Below, piece by piece: positions 1 through 9,312 of a stretch of DNA of 64,000 bases. The notes below the pieces were generated by a model. It was not told the DNA's origin and did no database searches. It saw only the letters and a program-made list of their open reading frames with translations. The first letter of the stretch is position 1; the number at the start of each line of letters is the position of its first letter. The translations under genes and the position numbers were made by a program. Source of the stretch: Aminobacterium mobile DSM 12262 (GTDB lineage Bacteria > Synergistota > Synergistia > Synergistales > Aminobacteriaceae); NCBI RefSeq assembly GCF_000526395.1, contig NZ_JAFZ01000001.1, forward strand, positions 1,240,001 through 1,304,000. The letters are read 5' to 3'.

Positions 1-1
1 T

Positions 2-97
2 GTCTGTTGCGGGAGTCTTTATCTTATAGGCTATGTAAGAACACGTCTTATGGAGAGAGACCATTGTTACCCTTTTTATCATGAGACGCGCCTATAA
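2..97 (+). CDS. folC: Folylpolyglutamate synthase FolC, C-terminal end only (partial)
   Basis: The first bases are open in frame 2 and end at TAA 95-97, giving 31 residues that begin VCCGSLYLIGYVR. The GSLYLIG stretch matches the C-terminal GSLYLVGE-type motif of folylpolyglutamate/dihydrofolate synthases, which add glutamates to folates in the cytoplasm. The gene enters from outside the window, so nothing else can be checked. Its last 17 bases overlap the start of pgeF, which suggests co-transcription. The other two plus-strand frames do not give a recognisable protein end here. The call rests on one short motif. Confidence 0.6.
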   Translation, partial: VCCGSLYLIGYVRTRLMERDHCYPFYHETRL

Positions 98-845
98 TCT
101 TTCATATATTGATAGACAGCATGTATTAACCTATCTTTGTCCGGAAGAAAAGCCTTTTTTCCGAGCCCATGTTTTTATGAAGGGGCCCCTCATGGAAAGG
201 GCAAAGGGAGATCCATTTCTTTCTCGTCAGCTTATTGAGGCAAATATAGATTTTATAGGAAAGGGTTCAGGACAAACCATAGCCCCTCACCAAGTACATG
301 GGGTAGATATTCTTTTACCATCTCAAAATAACGTACTACCTGAACGACCTCATGCTGACGGTATTTTTTTATCAGGTACAGACTATGAAGGGAGTTTACG
401 CTATGCTGATTGTATGCCAGTACTTATAGCATCTCCTGTACCGTCACCATGGGTACTTATGTTGCACTCAGGATATAAAGGAACTGTGCGCAACATAGTG
501 AGTTCTGGCATGGCTGTTGTACGCTCTCATATAAAAGAACAAGATTTCAACCGAGTTTACGCTTGGGTCGGTCCTGGCATAGGAAAGGAAACATATTGGA
601 GGGACGAAGGTGATGAATGGTCCCGCCAAGGGATTAAAAATTTATCCTCCCTTTTTTATCGAAAAGAGGGGAAACGAATTTATTTCAACTTACTTGGAGC
701 CATAAGAGAGCAACTTCAGGTCGAGGGGCTTCAGGGAAAAAACATTAACTCTATACCAATTTGCACATATAAAGACGAAAATTTTTGTTATTCTTATAGG
801 CGAGGGGACCTGCACTCTCGAATGTTTTTTCTTGCCTCACTATAA
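81..845 (+). CDS. pgeF: Peptidoglycan editing factor / laccase-domain protein (YfiH/YlmD family)
   Basis: A 254-residue cytoplasmic protein of the YfiH/DUF152 family (about 250 residues is usual). Members have been described as copper-type polyphenol oxidases, as purine nucleoside phosphorylases, and as enzymes that remove misincorporated residues from peptidoglycan precursors. The family metal-site motifs are visible: QVHG, ADCMP and HSGYKGT (usually HAGWRGT). The N-terminal third is more divergent than usual. ATG 81 is the first usable start: the frame is open back to a stop at 36-38 but contains no other ATG, GTG or TTG. A GGAGAGAG lies at 52-59, rather far upstream. It overlaps the folC end by 17 bases. 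Confidence 0.85.
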   Translation: MRRAYNLSYIDRQHVLTYLCPEEKPFFRAHVFMKGPLMERAKGDPFLSRQLIEANIDFIGKGSGQTIAPHQVHGVDILLPSQNNVLPERPHADGIFLSGTDYEGSLRYADCMPVLIASPVPSPWVLMLHSGYKGTVRNIVSSGMAVVRSHIKEQDFNRVYAWVGPGIGKETYWRDEGDEWSRQGIKNLSSLFYRKEGKRIYFNLLGAIREQLQVEGLQGKNINSIPICTYKDENFCYSYRRGDLHSRMFFLASL

Positions 846-936
846 TTATGCCACTTTTAAATATATAACTGTGAGAATATATAAAGAGGAAGACTCATAG
901 AGTATTACCGACAAAGTCGCAAGGAGTGATCCCCAA

Positions 937-1908
937 ATGGATCTGCAACGAGTGGGTGTCATAGGTGTGGGGCACCTGGGACAGCACCACGCCAGAGTTT
1001 ATACCGAGTTGCTTGGAACTCAATTAGTAGGAGTAGTAGACCAGAACGAGGCCAGAGCAGCTGCGATAGGAGAAAATTTAGGCGTTCCCTTTTTTACCGA
1101 CATGGATGAATTTATTCGAAAGGCACGGCCAGATGCAGTCAGTGTAGTTGTACCAACAAGCCTTCATTTCGAAATTGCTAAAAAAGCCCTTTTGAATGGG
1201 ATTCATGTTTTAATAGAAAAGCCGGTAACGACAACTGTACAAGAGGCAGAAGAGCTTCTGCGGGTAGCTGCTGAAGAAGATCTTGTTTTACAGGTAGGTC
1301 ATATTGAAAGATTCAATAGTGCAGTGCAATACACATCGAAAGTAGTAAAGGAACCTTTATTTCTTCAGTCTCGACGTCTAGGTCCCTTTTCTCCTCGTAT
1401 TAGTGATGTTGGTGTTGTGCTGGATCTCATGATCCATGACATTGATATCATCCTATCTTTGGTTCATTCGGAGATAGAAAACCTTTCAGCCACGGGACGA
1501 TGTATACGAACTGATCATGAGGATATAGCTTCAGCTCAAATAACTTTTAAAAATGGAGTTATGGCTCATATCCTCGTAAGCCGAGTCTCTGAGCGGAGGC
1601 TTCGGCAACTTGAAATAATGGAACCTGAACGGTATCTAGCTATCAACTATGAAACACAAGATGTATCTATCAACCGTTGCGTAAGACATGAAAATGGAAG
1701 TCTTGTAGAAGTTATAGAACATCCTGTATTTCCCAAAAGCGAACCTCTTAAATTAGAATTACAGCATTTTGTCACCTGTGTAAGGGAAGGGAAACAACCG
1801 CTTGTAGGAATTATGGATGGGAAACGAGCTCTTGAAGTAGCTATCTCTGTGTTAAAACAAATACATCTTGACGGTCAAAACGACGTCAAAGAAGCTTCCT
1901 CCCAATAA
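937..1908 (+). CDS. Gfo/Idh/MocA family NAD(P)-dependent oxidoreductase
   Basis: 323 residues, normal for the family. The N-terminus carries a Rossmann dinucleotide motif (GVIGVGHLGQHHAR), followed by the EKP motif (LIEKPVTTT, about residues 95-103) that positions cofactor and catalytic lysine. The MIHDIDIILSLV segment supplies the usual histidine/aspartate of the C-terminal sugar-binding domain. Relatives oxidise or reduce sugars and sugar nucleotides; the best-known cell-envelope member is the UDP-GlcNAc 3-dehydrogenase GnnA. The substrate cannot be read from the sequence. AAGGAGTGA at 920-928 is a good ribosome site for ATG 937. A terminator follows, so this is the last gene of its unit. 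Confidence 0.85.
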   Translation: MDLQRVGVIGVGHLGQHHARVYTELLGTQLVGVVDQNEARAAAIGENLGVPFFTDMDEFIRKARPDAVSVVVPTSLHFEIAKKALLNGIHVLIEKPVTTTVQEAEELLRVAAEEDLVLQVGHIERFNSAVQYTSKVVKEPLFLQSRRLGPFSPRISDVGVVLDLMIHDIDIILSLVHSEIENLSATGRCIRTDHEDIASAQITFKNGVMAHILVSRVSERRLRQLEIMEPERYLAINYETQDVSINRCVRHENGSLVEVIEHPVFPKSEPLKLELQHFVTCVREGKQPLVGIMDGKRALEVAISVLKQIHLDGQNDVKEASSQ

Positions 1909-1917
1909 AACCTTTCC

Positions 1918-1960
1918 AAGCCGGAAGAATATATTCCGGCTTTCTGTATTTTCTATTTTT
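1918..1960 (+). terminator. Rho-independent terminator after the Gfo/Idh gene
   Basis: AAGCCGGAA (1918-1926) pairs perfectly with TTCCGGCTT (1934-1942) across a 7-base loop. A T-rich tail with a run of five T's ends at 1960. It begins 10 bases after the stop codon. Confidence 0.85.
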
Positions 1961-2077
1961 ATCATTATTATCTTATAGTTATATAATTCACCATATACTT
2001 TTTGAGTAGTTTTATAGTTTTATATGCGTTATGCTTACATTGATTTTGATAAAATATCTTACAAAGAGGGATTAAAT

Positions 2078-2278
2078 ATGCCCGTACAAAATTCTAATGC
2101 TCTTACTGCTATAGGAATGTTTTTAGGTGCCCTTTTTGTTGCTAAATTAGTAATAAAAATCAGAAAAGGAGATTTGCCTGGAGGTAAAATATGGGTTTTT
2201 TATCTCCGCATGCTTTTAGGATTCCTTATTGCTGGTGCTATTATATTAGGTCTTTATTCTTTTGCAGGAGTGGATTGA
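2078..2278 (+). CDS. Small two-helix membrane protein of unknown function
   Basis: 66 residues from ATG 2078, which has AGAGGG at 2065-2070. An upstream in-frame ATG at 2024 lacks a ribosome site and would add a polar leader. Two hydrophobic segments are visible: ALTAIGMFLGALFVAKLV (about residues 7-24) and LLGFLIAGAIILGLYSF (about 45-61), separated by a short basic/Gly loop. No family is recognised. The end overlaps the translation-initiation region of the next, exported protein, so the two are probably co-translated and may work together at the membrane; that pairing is inference. Confidence 0.65.
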   Translation: MPVQNSNALTAIGMFLGALFVAKLVIKIRKGDLPGGKIWVFYLRMLLGFLIAGAIILGLYSFAGVD

Positions 2279-2282
2279 CATT

Positions 2283-4124
2283 ATGAAAAAATTTATAATT
2301 ATCTTCCTTTCCATTTTTTTTGTAAGTACTATACTAATATGTTTCTCTTCTCAAATACATGCGTTAGAATTGCCTCCAGCTCAACGTCAAGAGGCCGAAA
2401 AATATTTTCTTAAGGCTTATACTGCTTTTCTCTCTCGCGATTACTGGGGATCTTGTGATTACTTGAATCAGGCGTTAGATTTAAATACGTATATGGTTGA
2501 CTATTATCTGCTTAAGGCCCTTAACTTACAATCTATAGGTCAGTTGGATGAAGCTAAACGTACCTTAAGATATTATATGGAAGTGCGCCCCAACGATAGT
2601 TCAGCTCAACGTTTACTTGGAGATTTAACTACGGAAAAAGACTATATCAATACTTGTCTTTTCAAAAATATAGACTCTTCTTTTCAGTGGGAAATCTTAC
2701 AAAAAAAACTAAAACAGACAGCAAACACATCTCTTTTTAAGCCTATTAATATACAAGGTTTAGGTAAGGGGGTAATTTCAAATGGATTATGGGCACTTCC
2801 TGATCAAATAGGCGATATTCTTTGGCTTTTTTCACCTGAAACCGGTTCTGTCATTTCTTCACCTGTAAAAGAACCTGTGTCAGCAGTATTTATGAATGAG
2901 CGAATCCTCCTTGTCATGGGAAGAAGGGGGGAAGTGTATCGTCTCTCTTTGTCAGATAATGCCACTGCACCTCAAGTAGAAGAGCTGGGAGCTCTTTCTT
3001 GCACTGTATCAGACATAGTATGGCAATCAGATTCAGAATTTATTGTGGCGAATATAAGTGGCCGTAATCTTCTTTTTGTTTCCTATCCCGACCTTCAGAT
3101 TAAAAATACATGGGTTCCAGAGTCAACAAAAAAACCTTTTGAACCTTCGGCTCTTGCGTCTTATGGTCCATGGATAGCTATTGCTGACCGCAATAATGAC
3201 ACTGTCTTTCTTCTTAATAAAGTTACTCGTGAGATTAAAAATATTTGTATCTCGCAGCCACGGGATATAGAGTGGGGAATAGATGGATCTTTGTTCATTG
3301 TCTCGGATAAAGGAAGCCTTATGCAAGTAAAAAATTGTTTTTCTCAAAATGAAAGTAAAACCTCTATTCTCTCTGTGGATATGTCGGGTTGTTGGTCTCT
3401 ATTGCGGGATAGAGACATTATTTGGGGAGTGGACACTCGAGGTCTATATCTTTGGGAAATATGGCCTCTTCCAGACCCAACTCTGTCACAAGGTTTTTTC
3501 TTTGCATATGAACCTACTCTTCAAAGAAACAAAGACGGCTCCGATTATCTTCGCTTGAAAGGCGCTTTTTCTGCTCCGTATTATGCGTATAGCAACCAGA
3601 ACCCTTTTGTCGCATCTGCTGTTTGGGGAGGACAAAACATGAAGCCTACAGTATCACTTTTACCCCCTATTCAATATAGCCAGATTGCTTTCATAGAAAT
3701 TACCGCAGAAAAAGCTGTTCCCCTTATAGATCGTATCCGACAGATATGGGGGCAACAAAAAGAAACCCTTCGGCACATTGTTCTTTCTGAAGCTTCTATT
3801 TTAGAACCAGAGGAACTTGCGTCGCTTGTTTCTTTTTGTATTCATAATGGCATAGCCCTCTCTTTTTCTGTATCTGATGGCGGTGCTTGTATGTGGATGG
3901 AGCGAGCCGCTGCTTTGACTGGTGGAACTGTAGCACCCACGCCAGAGTTAGCAGCCGCTTCCCAAGTAAAAAACAAGATTCTCTCAATAGAAATGTCCCT
4001 CCCTGCAGTAAAAGGGGTATCGGGCTATTCGGAACAATCCATGTTGTCTCTTTATATAGACTTAGGGCTATTACAAATGCGAAATTGGTTGCCTTTATGG
4101 CCAGAAATGGTAGGAACCTATTAA
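2283..4124 (+). CDS. Exported TPR and beta-propeller-like protein of unknown function
   Basis: 613 residues from ATG 2283; GGAG lies about 12 bases upstream. An in-frame ATG at 2262 would put charged residues before the signal peptide. Residues 1-28 are a clear Sec signal (basic MKK, long hydrophobic stretch, then IHALEL). Residues about 30-100 look like two TPR repeats (LKAYTAFLSRDYWGSCDYLNQAL and the next helix pair). Residues about 135-380 have short repeated beta-strand patterns typical of NHL/WD-like propellers (for example WIAIADRNNDTVFLLN). Residues about 460-600 look like an alpha/beta Rossmann-type fold, possibly VWA-like, without a clear metal site. I do not recognise a named family. 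It would act in the periplasm as a scaffold or sensor; that is inference. Confidence 0.7.
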   Translation: MKKFIIIFLSIFFVSTILICFSSQIHALELPPAQRQEAEKYFLKAYTAFLSRDYWGSCDYLNQALDLNTYMVDYYLLKALNLQSIGQLDEAKRTLRYYMEVRPNDSSAQRLLGDLTTEKDYINTCLFKNIDSSFQWEILQKKLKQTANTSLFKPINIQGLGKGVISNGLWALPDQIGDILWLFSPETGSVISSPVKEPVSAVFMNERILLVMGRRGEVYRLSLSDNATAPQVEELGALSCTVSDIVWQSDSEFIVANISGRNLLFVSYPDLQIKNTWVPESTKKPFEPSALASYGPWIAIADRNNDTVFLLNKVTREIKNICISQPRDIEWGIDGSLFIVSDKGSLMQVKNCFSQNESKTSILSVDMSGCWSLLRDRDIIWGVDTRGLYLWEIWPLPDPTLSQGFFFAYEPTLQRNKDGSDYLRLKGAFSAPYYAYSNQNPFVASAVWGGQNMKPTVSLLPPIQYSQIAFIEITAEKAVPLIDRIRQIWGQQKETLRHIVLSEASILEPEELASLVSFCIHNGIALSFSVSDGGACMWMERAAALTGGTVAPTPELAAASQVKNKILSIEMSLPAVKGVSGYSEQSMLSLYIDLGLLQMRNWLPLWPEMVGTY

Positions 4125-4172
4125 AAAACAGTGGTATTTTACGCAGCTTTTTATAATGGGAGGCGAGGATGT

Positions 4173-5855
4173 ATGTCTAAAAAAGAAAATATCCCAGAAA
4201 TTCTAGAATTGAAACAAGCATATGAAGCCCAAGTAGCTAAAACTATGGAAAAACGCCCTGAACGTCGGAAAGAATTCCGAACGGGAGGAAATATTCCTCT
4301 CAATCGCGTCTATGATCCCACAGACTTGGAAGGGTTTAATTATGCCAGAGATCTCGGGTATCCGGGCCGTTACCCCTACACACGCGGCGTACAACCGACA
4401 ATGTATCGCGGGCGACTTTGGACGATGCGTCAGTACGCAGGTTTTGGAACGGCAGAAGAATCGAACGAAAGGTACCGTTACTTACTTTCTCAGGGACAAA
4501 CAGGGCTCTCTGTAGCCTTTGATCTCCCCACGCAGATTGGATACGACTCTGATCACCCAATGGCCCAAGGGGAATGCGGAAAAGTAGGAGTAGCCATCGA
4601 TAGTCTTGCTGATATGGAGATTCTTTTTGACAAGATTCCTCTCGATAAAGTTTCCACCTCAATGACTATTAACGCTCCTGCGAGTGTTTTGCTTGCCATG
4701 TATATTTGTGTGGGTGAAAAGCAGGGAGTGTCTATGGACAAACTCTCAGGAACTATACAGAACGATATTCTTAAAGAATATATCGCCAGAGGCACTTATA
4801 TTTTCCCGCCTAAACCTTCTATGCGTCTCATTACCGACATATTTGAATTCTGCAGCAATAATGTTCCTAAATGGAACACTATCTCTATTTCTGGCTATCA
4901 CATTCGAGAGGCTGGAAGCACAGCTGCTCAGGAAGTAGCCTTTACATTAGCAGATGGGATAGCTTATGTGGAAGCAGCACAGAAGAAAGGCCTTGATCCC
5001 AACGTGTTCGGCCAACGCCTTTCTTTCTTCTTCAATGCTCATAATGACTTTTTGGAAGAAGTGGCTAAGTTCCGAGCAGCGAGAAGGATGTGGGGCAAGA
5101 TTATGAAGGAGCGTTTTGGCGTAACAGGCCGTAAAGCTCAGATGTTGCGATTCCATACGCAAACCGGAGGTTCTACTCTTACCGCACAACAGCCAGAAAA
5201 CAATATTGTCAGAGTAACTATGCAGGCTTTAGCTGCTGTTTTAGGCGGAACACAGTCTCTCCATACTAATAGTATGGACGAAGCCCTTGCTCTTCCTTCA
5301 GAGAAAAGTGTCGGCATTGCTTTAAAAACGCAGCAGATTATTGCATATGAATCAGGGGTAGCCGATACTATTGATCCACTCGCTGGGAGTTATGTTATCG
5401 AGTCTCTTACCAATAAAATCCAAGAGAGAGCAGAAGAATATATTTCTCAAATTGATAACATGGGCGGCATGTTAATAGCCATAGAAAAAGGATATGTACA
5501 GAAACACATTCAAGATTCTGCTTATTCTTATCAAAGAGCTGTGGAAAGCGGAGACGCAATTGTAGTTGGGGTCAACAAGTTCCAGATAAAAGAAGATCAT
5601 GCAGATATGAATCTGCTAAAGGTGGATGAGTCTGTAGGAGAAAGGCAAGTTCAAAAATTAAAAGAACTTCGAGAAAAACGAGATAATTTAAAGGTTAAAA
5701 ACACCTTAGAAAATATAAGAAAAGCTGCTCGAGATGAATCTGTAAATCTTATGCCTCTCATATTGGAAGCAGTGCGTAATTACGGAACAGAGGGTGAGAT
5801 TTGCGGAGTACTACGAGAAGAATTCGGTGAATATACAGAGAATATTATTCTGTAA
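4173..5855 (+). CDS. mcmA1: Methylmalonyl-CoA mutase, large (substrate-binding) subunit
   Basis: 560 residues, matching the split large subunit that carries only the TIM-barrel domain. It interconverts succinyl-CoA and (R)-methylmalonyl-CoA using adenosylcobalamin held by the partner encoded next. Signature stretches include [13 protein letters not shown] (active-site Tyr), [23 protein letters not shown] and [12 protein letters not shown] (catalytic His). The start at ATG 4173 follows GGGAGGCGAGG at 4158-4168. It leads the run mcmA1-mcmA2-meaB-mmdADCB, in which succinate-derived carbon would leave as propionyl-CoA and CO2. Confidence 0.93.
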   Translation: MSKKENIPEILELKQAYEAQVAKTMEKRPERRKEFRTGGNIPLNRVYDPTDLEGFNYARDLGYPGRYPYTRGVQPTMYRGRLWTMRQYAGFGTAEESNERYRYLLSQGQTGLSVAFDLPTQIGYDSDHPMAQGECGKVGVAIDSLADMEILFDKIPLDKVSTSMTINAPASVLLAMYICVGEKQGVSMDKLSGTIQNDILKEYIARGTYIFPPKPSMRLITDIFEFCSNNVPKWNTISISGYHIREAGSTAAQEVAFTLADGIAYVEAAQKKGLDPNVFGQRLSFFFNAHNDFLEEVAKFRAARRMWGKIMKERFGVTGRKAQMLRFHTQTGGSTLTAQQPENNIVRVTMQALAAVLGGTQSLHTNSMDEALALPSEKSVGIALKTQQIIAYESGVADTIDPLAGSYVIESLTNKIQERAEEYISQIDNMGGMLIAIEKGYVQKHIQDSAYSYQRAVESGDAIVVGVNKFQIKEDHADMNLLKVDESVGERQVQKLKELREKRDNLKVKNTLENIRKAARDESVNLMPLILEAVRNYGTEGEICGVLREEFGEYTENIIL

Positions 5856-5870
5856 TTGGAGGAATGAGCT

Positions 5871-6290
5871 ATGGCCGAAAAGAAAATTCGAGTCGTTATT
5901 GCCAAACCCGGTCTTGATGGACATGATCGGGGAGCTAAAGTAGTAGCACGAGCTCTCCGCGATGCAGGTATGGAGGTTATTTATACTGGTCTTCGTCAGA
6001 CACCTGAGCAAATAGTGGATACAGCAATACAGGAAGATGCTGACGCTATAGGTATCAGTATATTGTCTGGTGCTCATGCTTATTATTTCTCTAAAATTAT
6101 TGGGTTGCTTAAAGAGCGTCATGCAGAAGATATTATTGTTTTCGGAGGAGGGGTTATTCCAGACGCTGATATACCCGCCCTCTTGGAAATGGGAGCTGGA
6201 GCTATTTTTGGCCCCGGAACTCCTACCACTGTATGCGCTGAATGGTTAGAAAAAGCAGTAGCGGAAAAACGTGCGAAAGAGACTGTTTAA
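5871..6290 (+). CDS. mcmA2: Methylmalonyl-CoA mutase, cobalamin-binding subunit
   Basis: 139 residues forming the B12-binding Rossmann domain alone. The DGHDRG motif (about residues 15-20) supplies the histidine that replaces the dimethylbenzimidazole base of cobalamin, and SILSGAH plus GGGVIPDAD are the loop motifs around the corrin. It completes the mutase with the large subunit 15 bases upstream; TTGGAGGAATGAGCT provides the ribosome site. Two-subunit mutases of this form are common in anaerobic bacteria and archaea. Confidence 0.93.
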   Translation: MAEKKIRVVIAKPGLDGHDRGAKVVARALRDAGMEVIYTGLRQTPEQIVDTAIQEDADAIGISILSGAHAYYFSKIIGLLKERHAEDIIVFGGGVIPDADIPALLEMGAGAIFGPGTPTTVCAEWLEKAVAEKRAKETV

Positions 6291-6292
6291 CA

Positions 6293-7261
6293 GTGAGCGT
6301 CCTTGCTGAAAGAGCTTTACGAGGTGACGTTAGAGCTTTGGCTCGCATTATTTCTCTTGTAGAAAATGAAGAGCCCGAGGGAGAAGAGATTATAAAACAT
6401 CTCTATCCTCATACAGGTCGTGCTCTCATTATAGGCATCACTGGAAGCCCTGGCGCCGGCAAAAGCACTCTTGTAGACAAAATCGTCGCTGAATTCAGGA
6501 AAAAAGGGCGTACTGTGGGTGTCATAGCCGTAGATCCATCCAGTCCTTTTAGTGGCGGCGCCATACTTGCAGACAGAATTCGAATGCAAAGACATGCTAA
6601 CGATCCAGAAGTCTTCATTCGTAGTATGGGAACTCGAGGTTCCTTGGGAGGAGTTAGCCGAAGCACTCGAGAAGCTGTGGAAATATTAGATGCATGTGGC
6701 AAAGATGTAGTTATTATAGAAACAGTTGGAGTCGGACAATCAGAGATAGATATTGTTAAGCTAGCTGATACAGTTTGTCTCGTTCTCGTTCCAGGAATGG
6801 GAGATGACATCCAAATAATGAAAGCCGGGATTATGGAAATAGCTGACCTTTTCGTAGTTAATAAAGCAGATCGTCCCGGAGTTGAAAAAGTTGTAACTGA
6901 AATAAAGCTCATGTTAGACCTCATAGGGACACCGGATTGGCGCCCTCCTATCTACACTACGGTAGCAGAAAAAGGAGATGGGGTTACGGAGCTCGTGGAA
7001 GGGATGGAAGAGCATAGAAAATTCCTGAAACAAAGTTCTCATGGGGAAAAGAGAATGAAGGACAAAGTAATCCAGGAAATAAAAGATATTATGAGCCGCG
7101 AAATAGCTAAAAAAATTGAACATTCATGGGAAAACCATGGCGCAGATGTTCACGTAAAGGCTGTATTTAAAAAAGAAATGGACCCCTATACAGTCGCTCA
7201 TTCTATATTAAAAAACATAATATCGGAAAATAAACTGAGGGAGGGGGCAAGTGAGCGATGA
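6293..7261 (+). CDS. meaB: MeaB/ArgK-type GTPase, mutase chaperone
   Basis: 322 residues from GTG 6293, three bases after the mcmA2 stop. An in-frame ATG at 6242 would overlap mcmA2 by 49 bases and has no ribosome site, so the GTG is preferred. The Walker A GITGSPGAGKS, VIAVDPSSPFSGGAILGD-like switch (here ILADRIRM), ETVGVGQSE and the NKAD guanine motif are all present. MeaB proteins load adenosylcobalamin onto methylmalonyl-CoA mutase and protect it from inactivation. The stop overlaps the mmdA start as ATGA. Any older LAO/AO transport ATPase label for the family is obsolete. Confidence 0.92.
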   Translation: MSVLAERALRGDVRALARIISLVENEEPEGEEIIKHLYPHTGRALIIGITGSPGAGKSTLVDKIVAEFRKKGRTVGVIAVDPSSPFSGGAILADRIRMQRHANDPEVFIRSMGTRGSLGGVSRSTREAVEILDACGKDVVIIETVGVGQSEIDIVKLADTVCLVLVPGMGDDIQIMKAGIMEIADLFVVNKADRPGVEKVVTEIKLMLDLIGTPDWRPPIYTTVAEKGDGVTELVEGMEEHRKFLKQSSHGEKRMKDKVIQEIKDIMSREIAKKIEHSWENHGADVHVKAVFKKEMDPYTVAHSILKNIISENKLREGASER

Positions 7262-8817
7262 CGAATCGCAGCATAGATGAATTGTGTTCATTACTTGAAG
7301 CGAAGCGCAAGGAGGCCTCACTAGGAGGCGGTCCGAAAGCCATAGGGAAGCAGCGCGAGAAGGGGAAGGGTATAGCGCGAGAGCGTCTCTCGGCTCTTCT
7401 GGATCCGGGCACCTTTGTTGAGCTTGACGAATTTGTGACACACCGTTGCCATCGTTTTGGTCTTGAGGAGAAACAGACTCTGGGTGACGGCGTGGTGACA
7501 GGGTATGGGGAGATAGAGGGGCGCCGTGTTTACGTGTTCAGCCAGGACTTCACCGTTCTAGGTGGCAGTCTTGGCGAAATGCATGCTGAAAAGATCTGCA
7601 AGGTCATGGACCTGGCATTGAAGAGTGGATCTCCATGCATAGGGATCAACGACAGCGGCGGCGCTCGAATTCAGGAAGCAGTAGATGCCCTGAACGGCTA
7701 CGGGAAGATTTTTTACCGGAACACCATCTCTAGCGGAGTCATACCCCAGCTTTCTGTGATCATGGGTCCCACAGCCGGAGGAGCCGTTTACAGCCCCGCT
7801 CTGACCGACTATATTTTCATGGTAGAGAAGACAGGCATCATGCACATCACAGGGCCAGCTGTCATCAAGGCTGTCACAGGCGAGGAAGTGACGAGCGAAG
7901 AGCTTGGCGGCTCACTGGCTCACAACGCCAAGAGCGGGAATGCCCACTTCACGGCGTCGAGCGAAGAGGAATGCTTTGCCCAGGTTCGGAAGCTGCTGAG
8001 CTACCTTCCGAGCAACAACGTGGAGGAAGCGCCGTGGAAAGAGACGGGAGACGATCCTCTTCGCCTGGTTCCAGACCTTCGCACCGTAGTTCCCACGAAC
8101 CCGAACAAAGGGTATCGGGTCCACGACGTGATCGGACAGGTTGTTGACGATGGCGATTTTTTTGAAGTCCAGCCGCTTTGGGCTCCGAACATGGTCGTGG
8201 GATACGGTCGAATTGGCGGTCAGGTGATAGGGATCATAGCGAACCAGGCAGCCAACATGGCAGGCTGTCTCGACATAAACGCGTCAGACAAGGCGAGCCG
8301 GTTCATTCGCCACTGCGACGCCTTCAACATTCCCATGGTCACCTTTGTCGATGTCCCCGGCTACCTTCCCGGAACGGAACAGGAATGGGGAGGCATCATT
8401 CGCCACGGTGCGAAACTGCTGTATGCCTACAGTGAAGCTACGGTTCCCATGGTCACAGTAGTTCTCCGGAAGGCCTATGGGGGCGCCTACCTGGGCATGT
8501 GCTCGAAAGCCTTGGGAGCCGACATGGTTCTAGCATGGCCTCAGGCTGAGATAGCGGTTATGGGAGCAGAAGGGGCAGCGAACATAGTCTTCCGCAAAGA
8601 GATAGAAGGGTCTGAAGACCAGATGGCGGAGCGGAACCGTAAGATTGAGGAATACCGCGAGGCCTTTGCGAACCCCTACGTAGCGGCGGAGCGTGGCTAT
8701 GTAGACCGAGTGATTCTGCCGGAAGAGACGCGGCGAGAAATCTACCTGGCTCTTCAGGGGACGGCGAACAAGCGAGAACTTCGTCCGAGACGGAAACACG
8801 GCGTAATGCCTCACTAA
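7258..8817 (+). CDS. mmdA: Methylmalonyl-CoA decarboxylase alpha subunit (carboxyltransferase)
   Basis: 519 residues, the size of MmdA/PccB proteins. It moves the carboxyl group from methylmalonyl-CoA to biotin on the gamma subunit. The acyl-CoA carboxyltransferase landmarks are GGSLGEMHAEKI, INDSGGARIQEAVDAL, GPTAGGAVYSPALTD in the N-half, and DVPGYLPGTEQEWGGIIRHGAKLLYAYSEATVPMV-like residues in the C-half. PccB proteins look similar, but the adjacent membrane beta subunit makes this a decarboxylase. The start ATG overlaps the meaB stop. From this gene the bases become much richer in G+C than the genes just upstream (36 of 60 at 8041-8100, against 28 of 60 at 5041-5100). Confidence 0.93.
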   Translation: MTNRSIDELCSLLEAKRKEASLGGGPKAIGKQREKGKGIARERLSALLDPGTFVELDEFVTHRCHRFGLEEKQTLGDGVVTGYGEIEGRRVYVFSQDFTVLGGSLGEMHAEKICKVMDLALKSGSPCIGINDSGGARIQEAVDALNGYGKIFYRNTISSGVIPQLSVIMGPTAGGAVYSPALTDYIFMVEKTGIMHITGPAVIKAVTGEEVTSEELGGSLAHNAKSGNAHFTASSEEECFAQVRKLLSYLPSNNVEEAPWKETGDDPLRLVPDLRTVVPTNPNKGYRVHDVIGQVVDDGDFFEVQPLWAPNMVVGYGRIGGQVIGIIANQAANMAGCLDINASDKASRFIRHCDAFNIPMVTFVDVPGYLPGTEQEWGGIIRHGAKLLYAYSEATVPMVTVVLRKAYGGAYLGMCSKALGADMVLAWPQAEIAVMGAEGAANIVFRKEIEGSEDQMAERNRKIEEYREAFANPYVAAERGYVDRVILPEETRREIYLALQGTANKRELRPRRKHGVMPH

Positions 8818-8836
8818 GACGGGAGGATGGAGAGAC

Positions 8837-9253
8837 GTGGATCTGCATACATATTTTGAGACAGGGATCAAAGGTCCCATCACCTTGGCTCTCATCGCCT
8901 TTTCGGCGGTATTTCTGGTTCTTGGCGGTTTGACCGCCATCATCTACGCCATAAAATATATGGGTGGAGCGAAGAAGTCGCCGAAAGCACCCACGCCGCC
9001 GCCAGGGCCGACACAGCCGGTGGCGGCGTCGCCAGCGCCGACATCAGCTCCGGCGCCAGTATCGGAGCATCCTCGCGGCCACCTCATAGCGGCCATTACA
9101 GGGGCATTGCTAGCGTCAGGAGAAGGGGCGTGCCGCATTACATCCATCAGGGCAGAGCGAGGGATACGGCGTCCATCACCGAGCTTGTGGAGGACCAGCG
9201 CCATCATGGAAGGGCTGGACAGCCTCAACAATCAGACCTGGTCTGGGCGGTAG
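8837..9253 (+). CDS. mmdD: Decarboxylase delta subunit, OadG/MmdD type
   Basis: 138 residues from GTG 8837 with GGGAGG at 8821-8826. One transmembrane helix (ITLALIAFSAVFLVLGGLTA, about residues 15-34) is followed by a Pro/Ala linker (about 50-75). A conserved C-terminal tail (HLIAAITGALLAS to SIRAERG and a Trp-rich end) follows. In oxaloacetate and methylmalonyl-CoA decarboxylases this subunit anchors the soluble carboxyltransferase to the membrane and stabilises the complex. Position between alpha and gamma subunits supports the call. Confidence 0.85.
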   Translation: MDLHTYFETGIKGPITLALIAFSAVFLVLGGLTAIIYAIKYMGGAKKSPKAPTPPPGPTQPVAASPAPTSAPAPVSEHPRGHLIAAITGALLASGEGACRITSIRAERGIRRPSPSLWRTSAIMEGLDSLNNQTWSGR

Positions 9254-9312
9254 CATCCGGCAGGCCTGAATGGAAGACATGACATTACACCATGTGGAGG
9301 GGAAAAAGACCA

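Noticed and set aside
6242-6292. Upstream ATG 6242 as the meaB start
   Set aside because: It would overlap mcmA2 by 49 bases with no ribosome site, and the extra 17 residues are not typical of MeaB. GTG 6293 is preferred but not proven.
8530-9231. Several long antisense frames in the mmdA-mmdD region
   Set aside because: They follow from the G+C-rich codon use of the decarboxylase genes; none has a start with a ribosome site or a recognisable domain.
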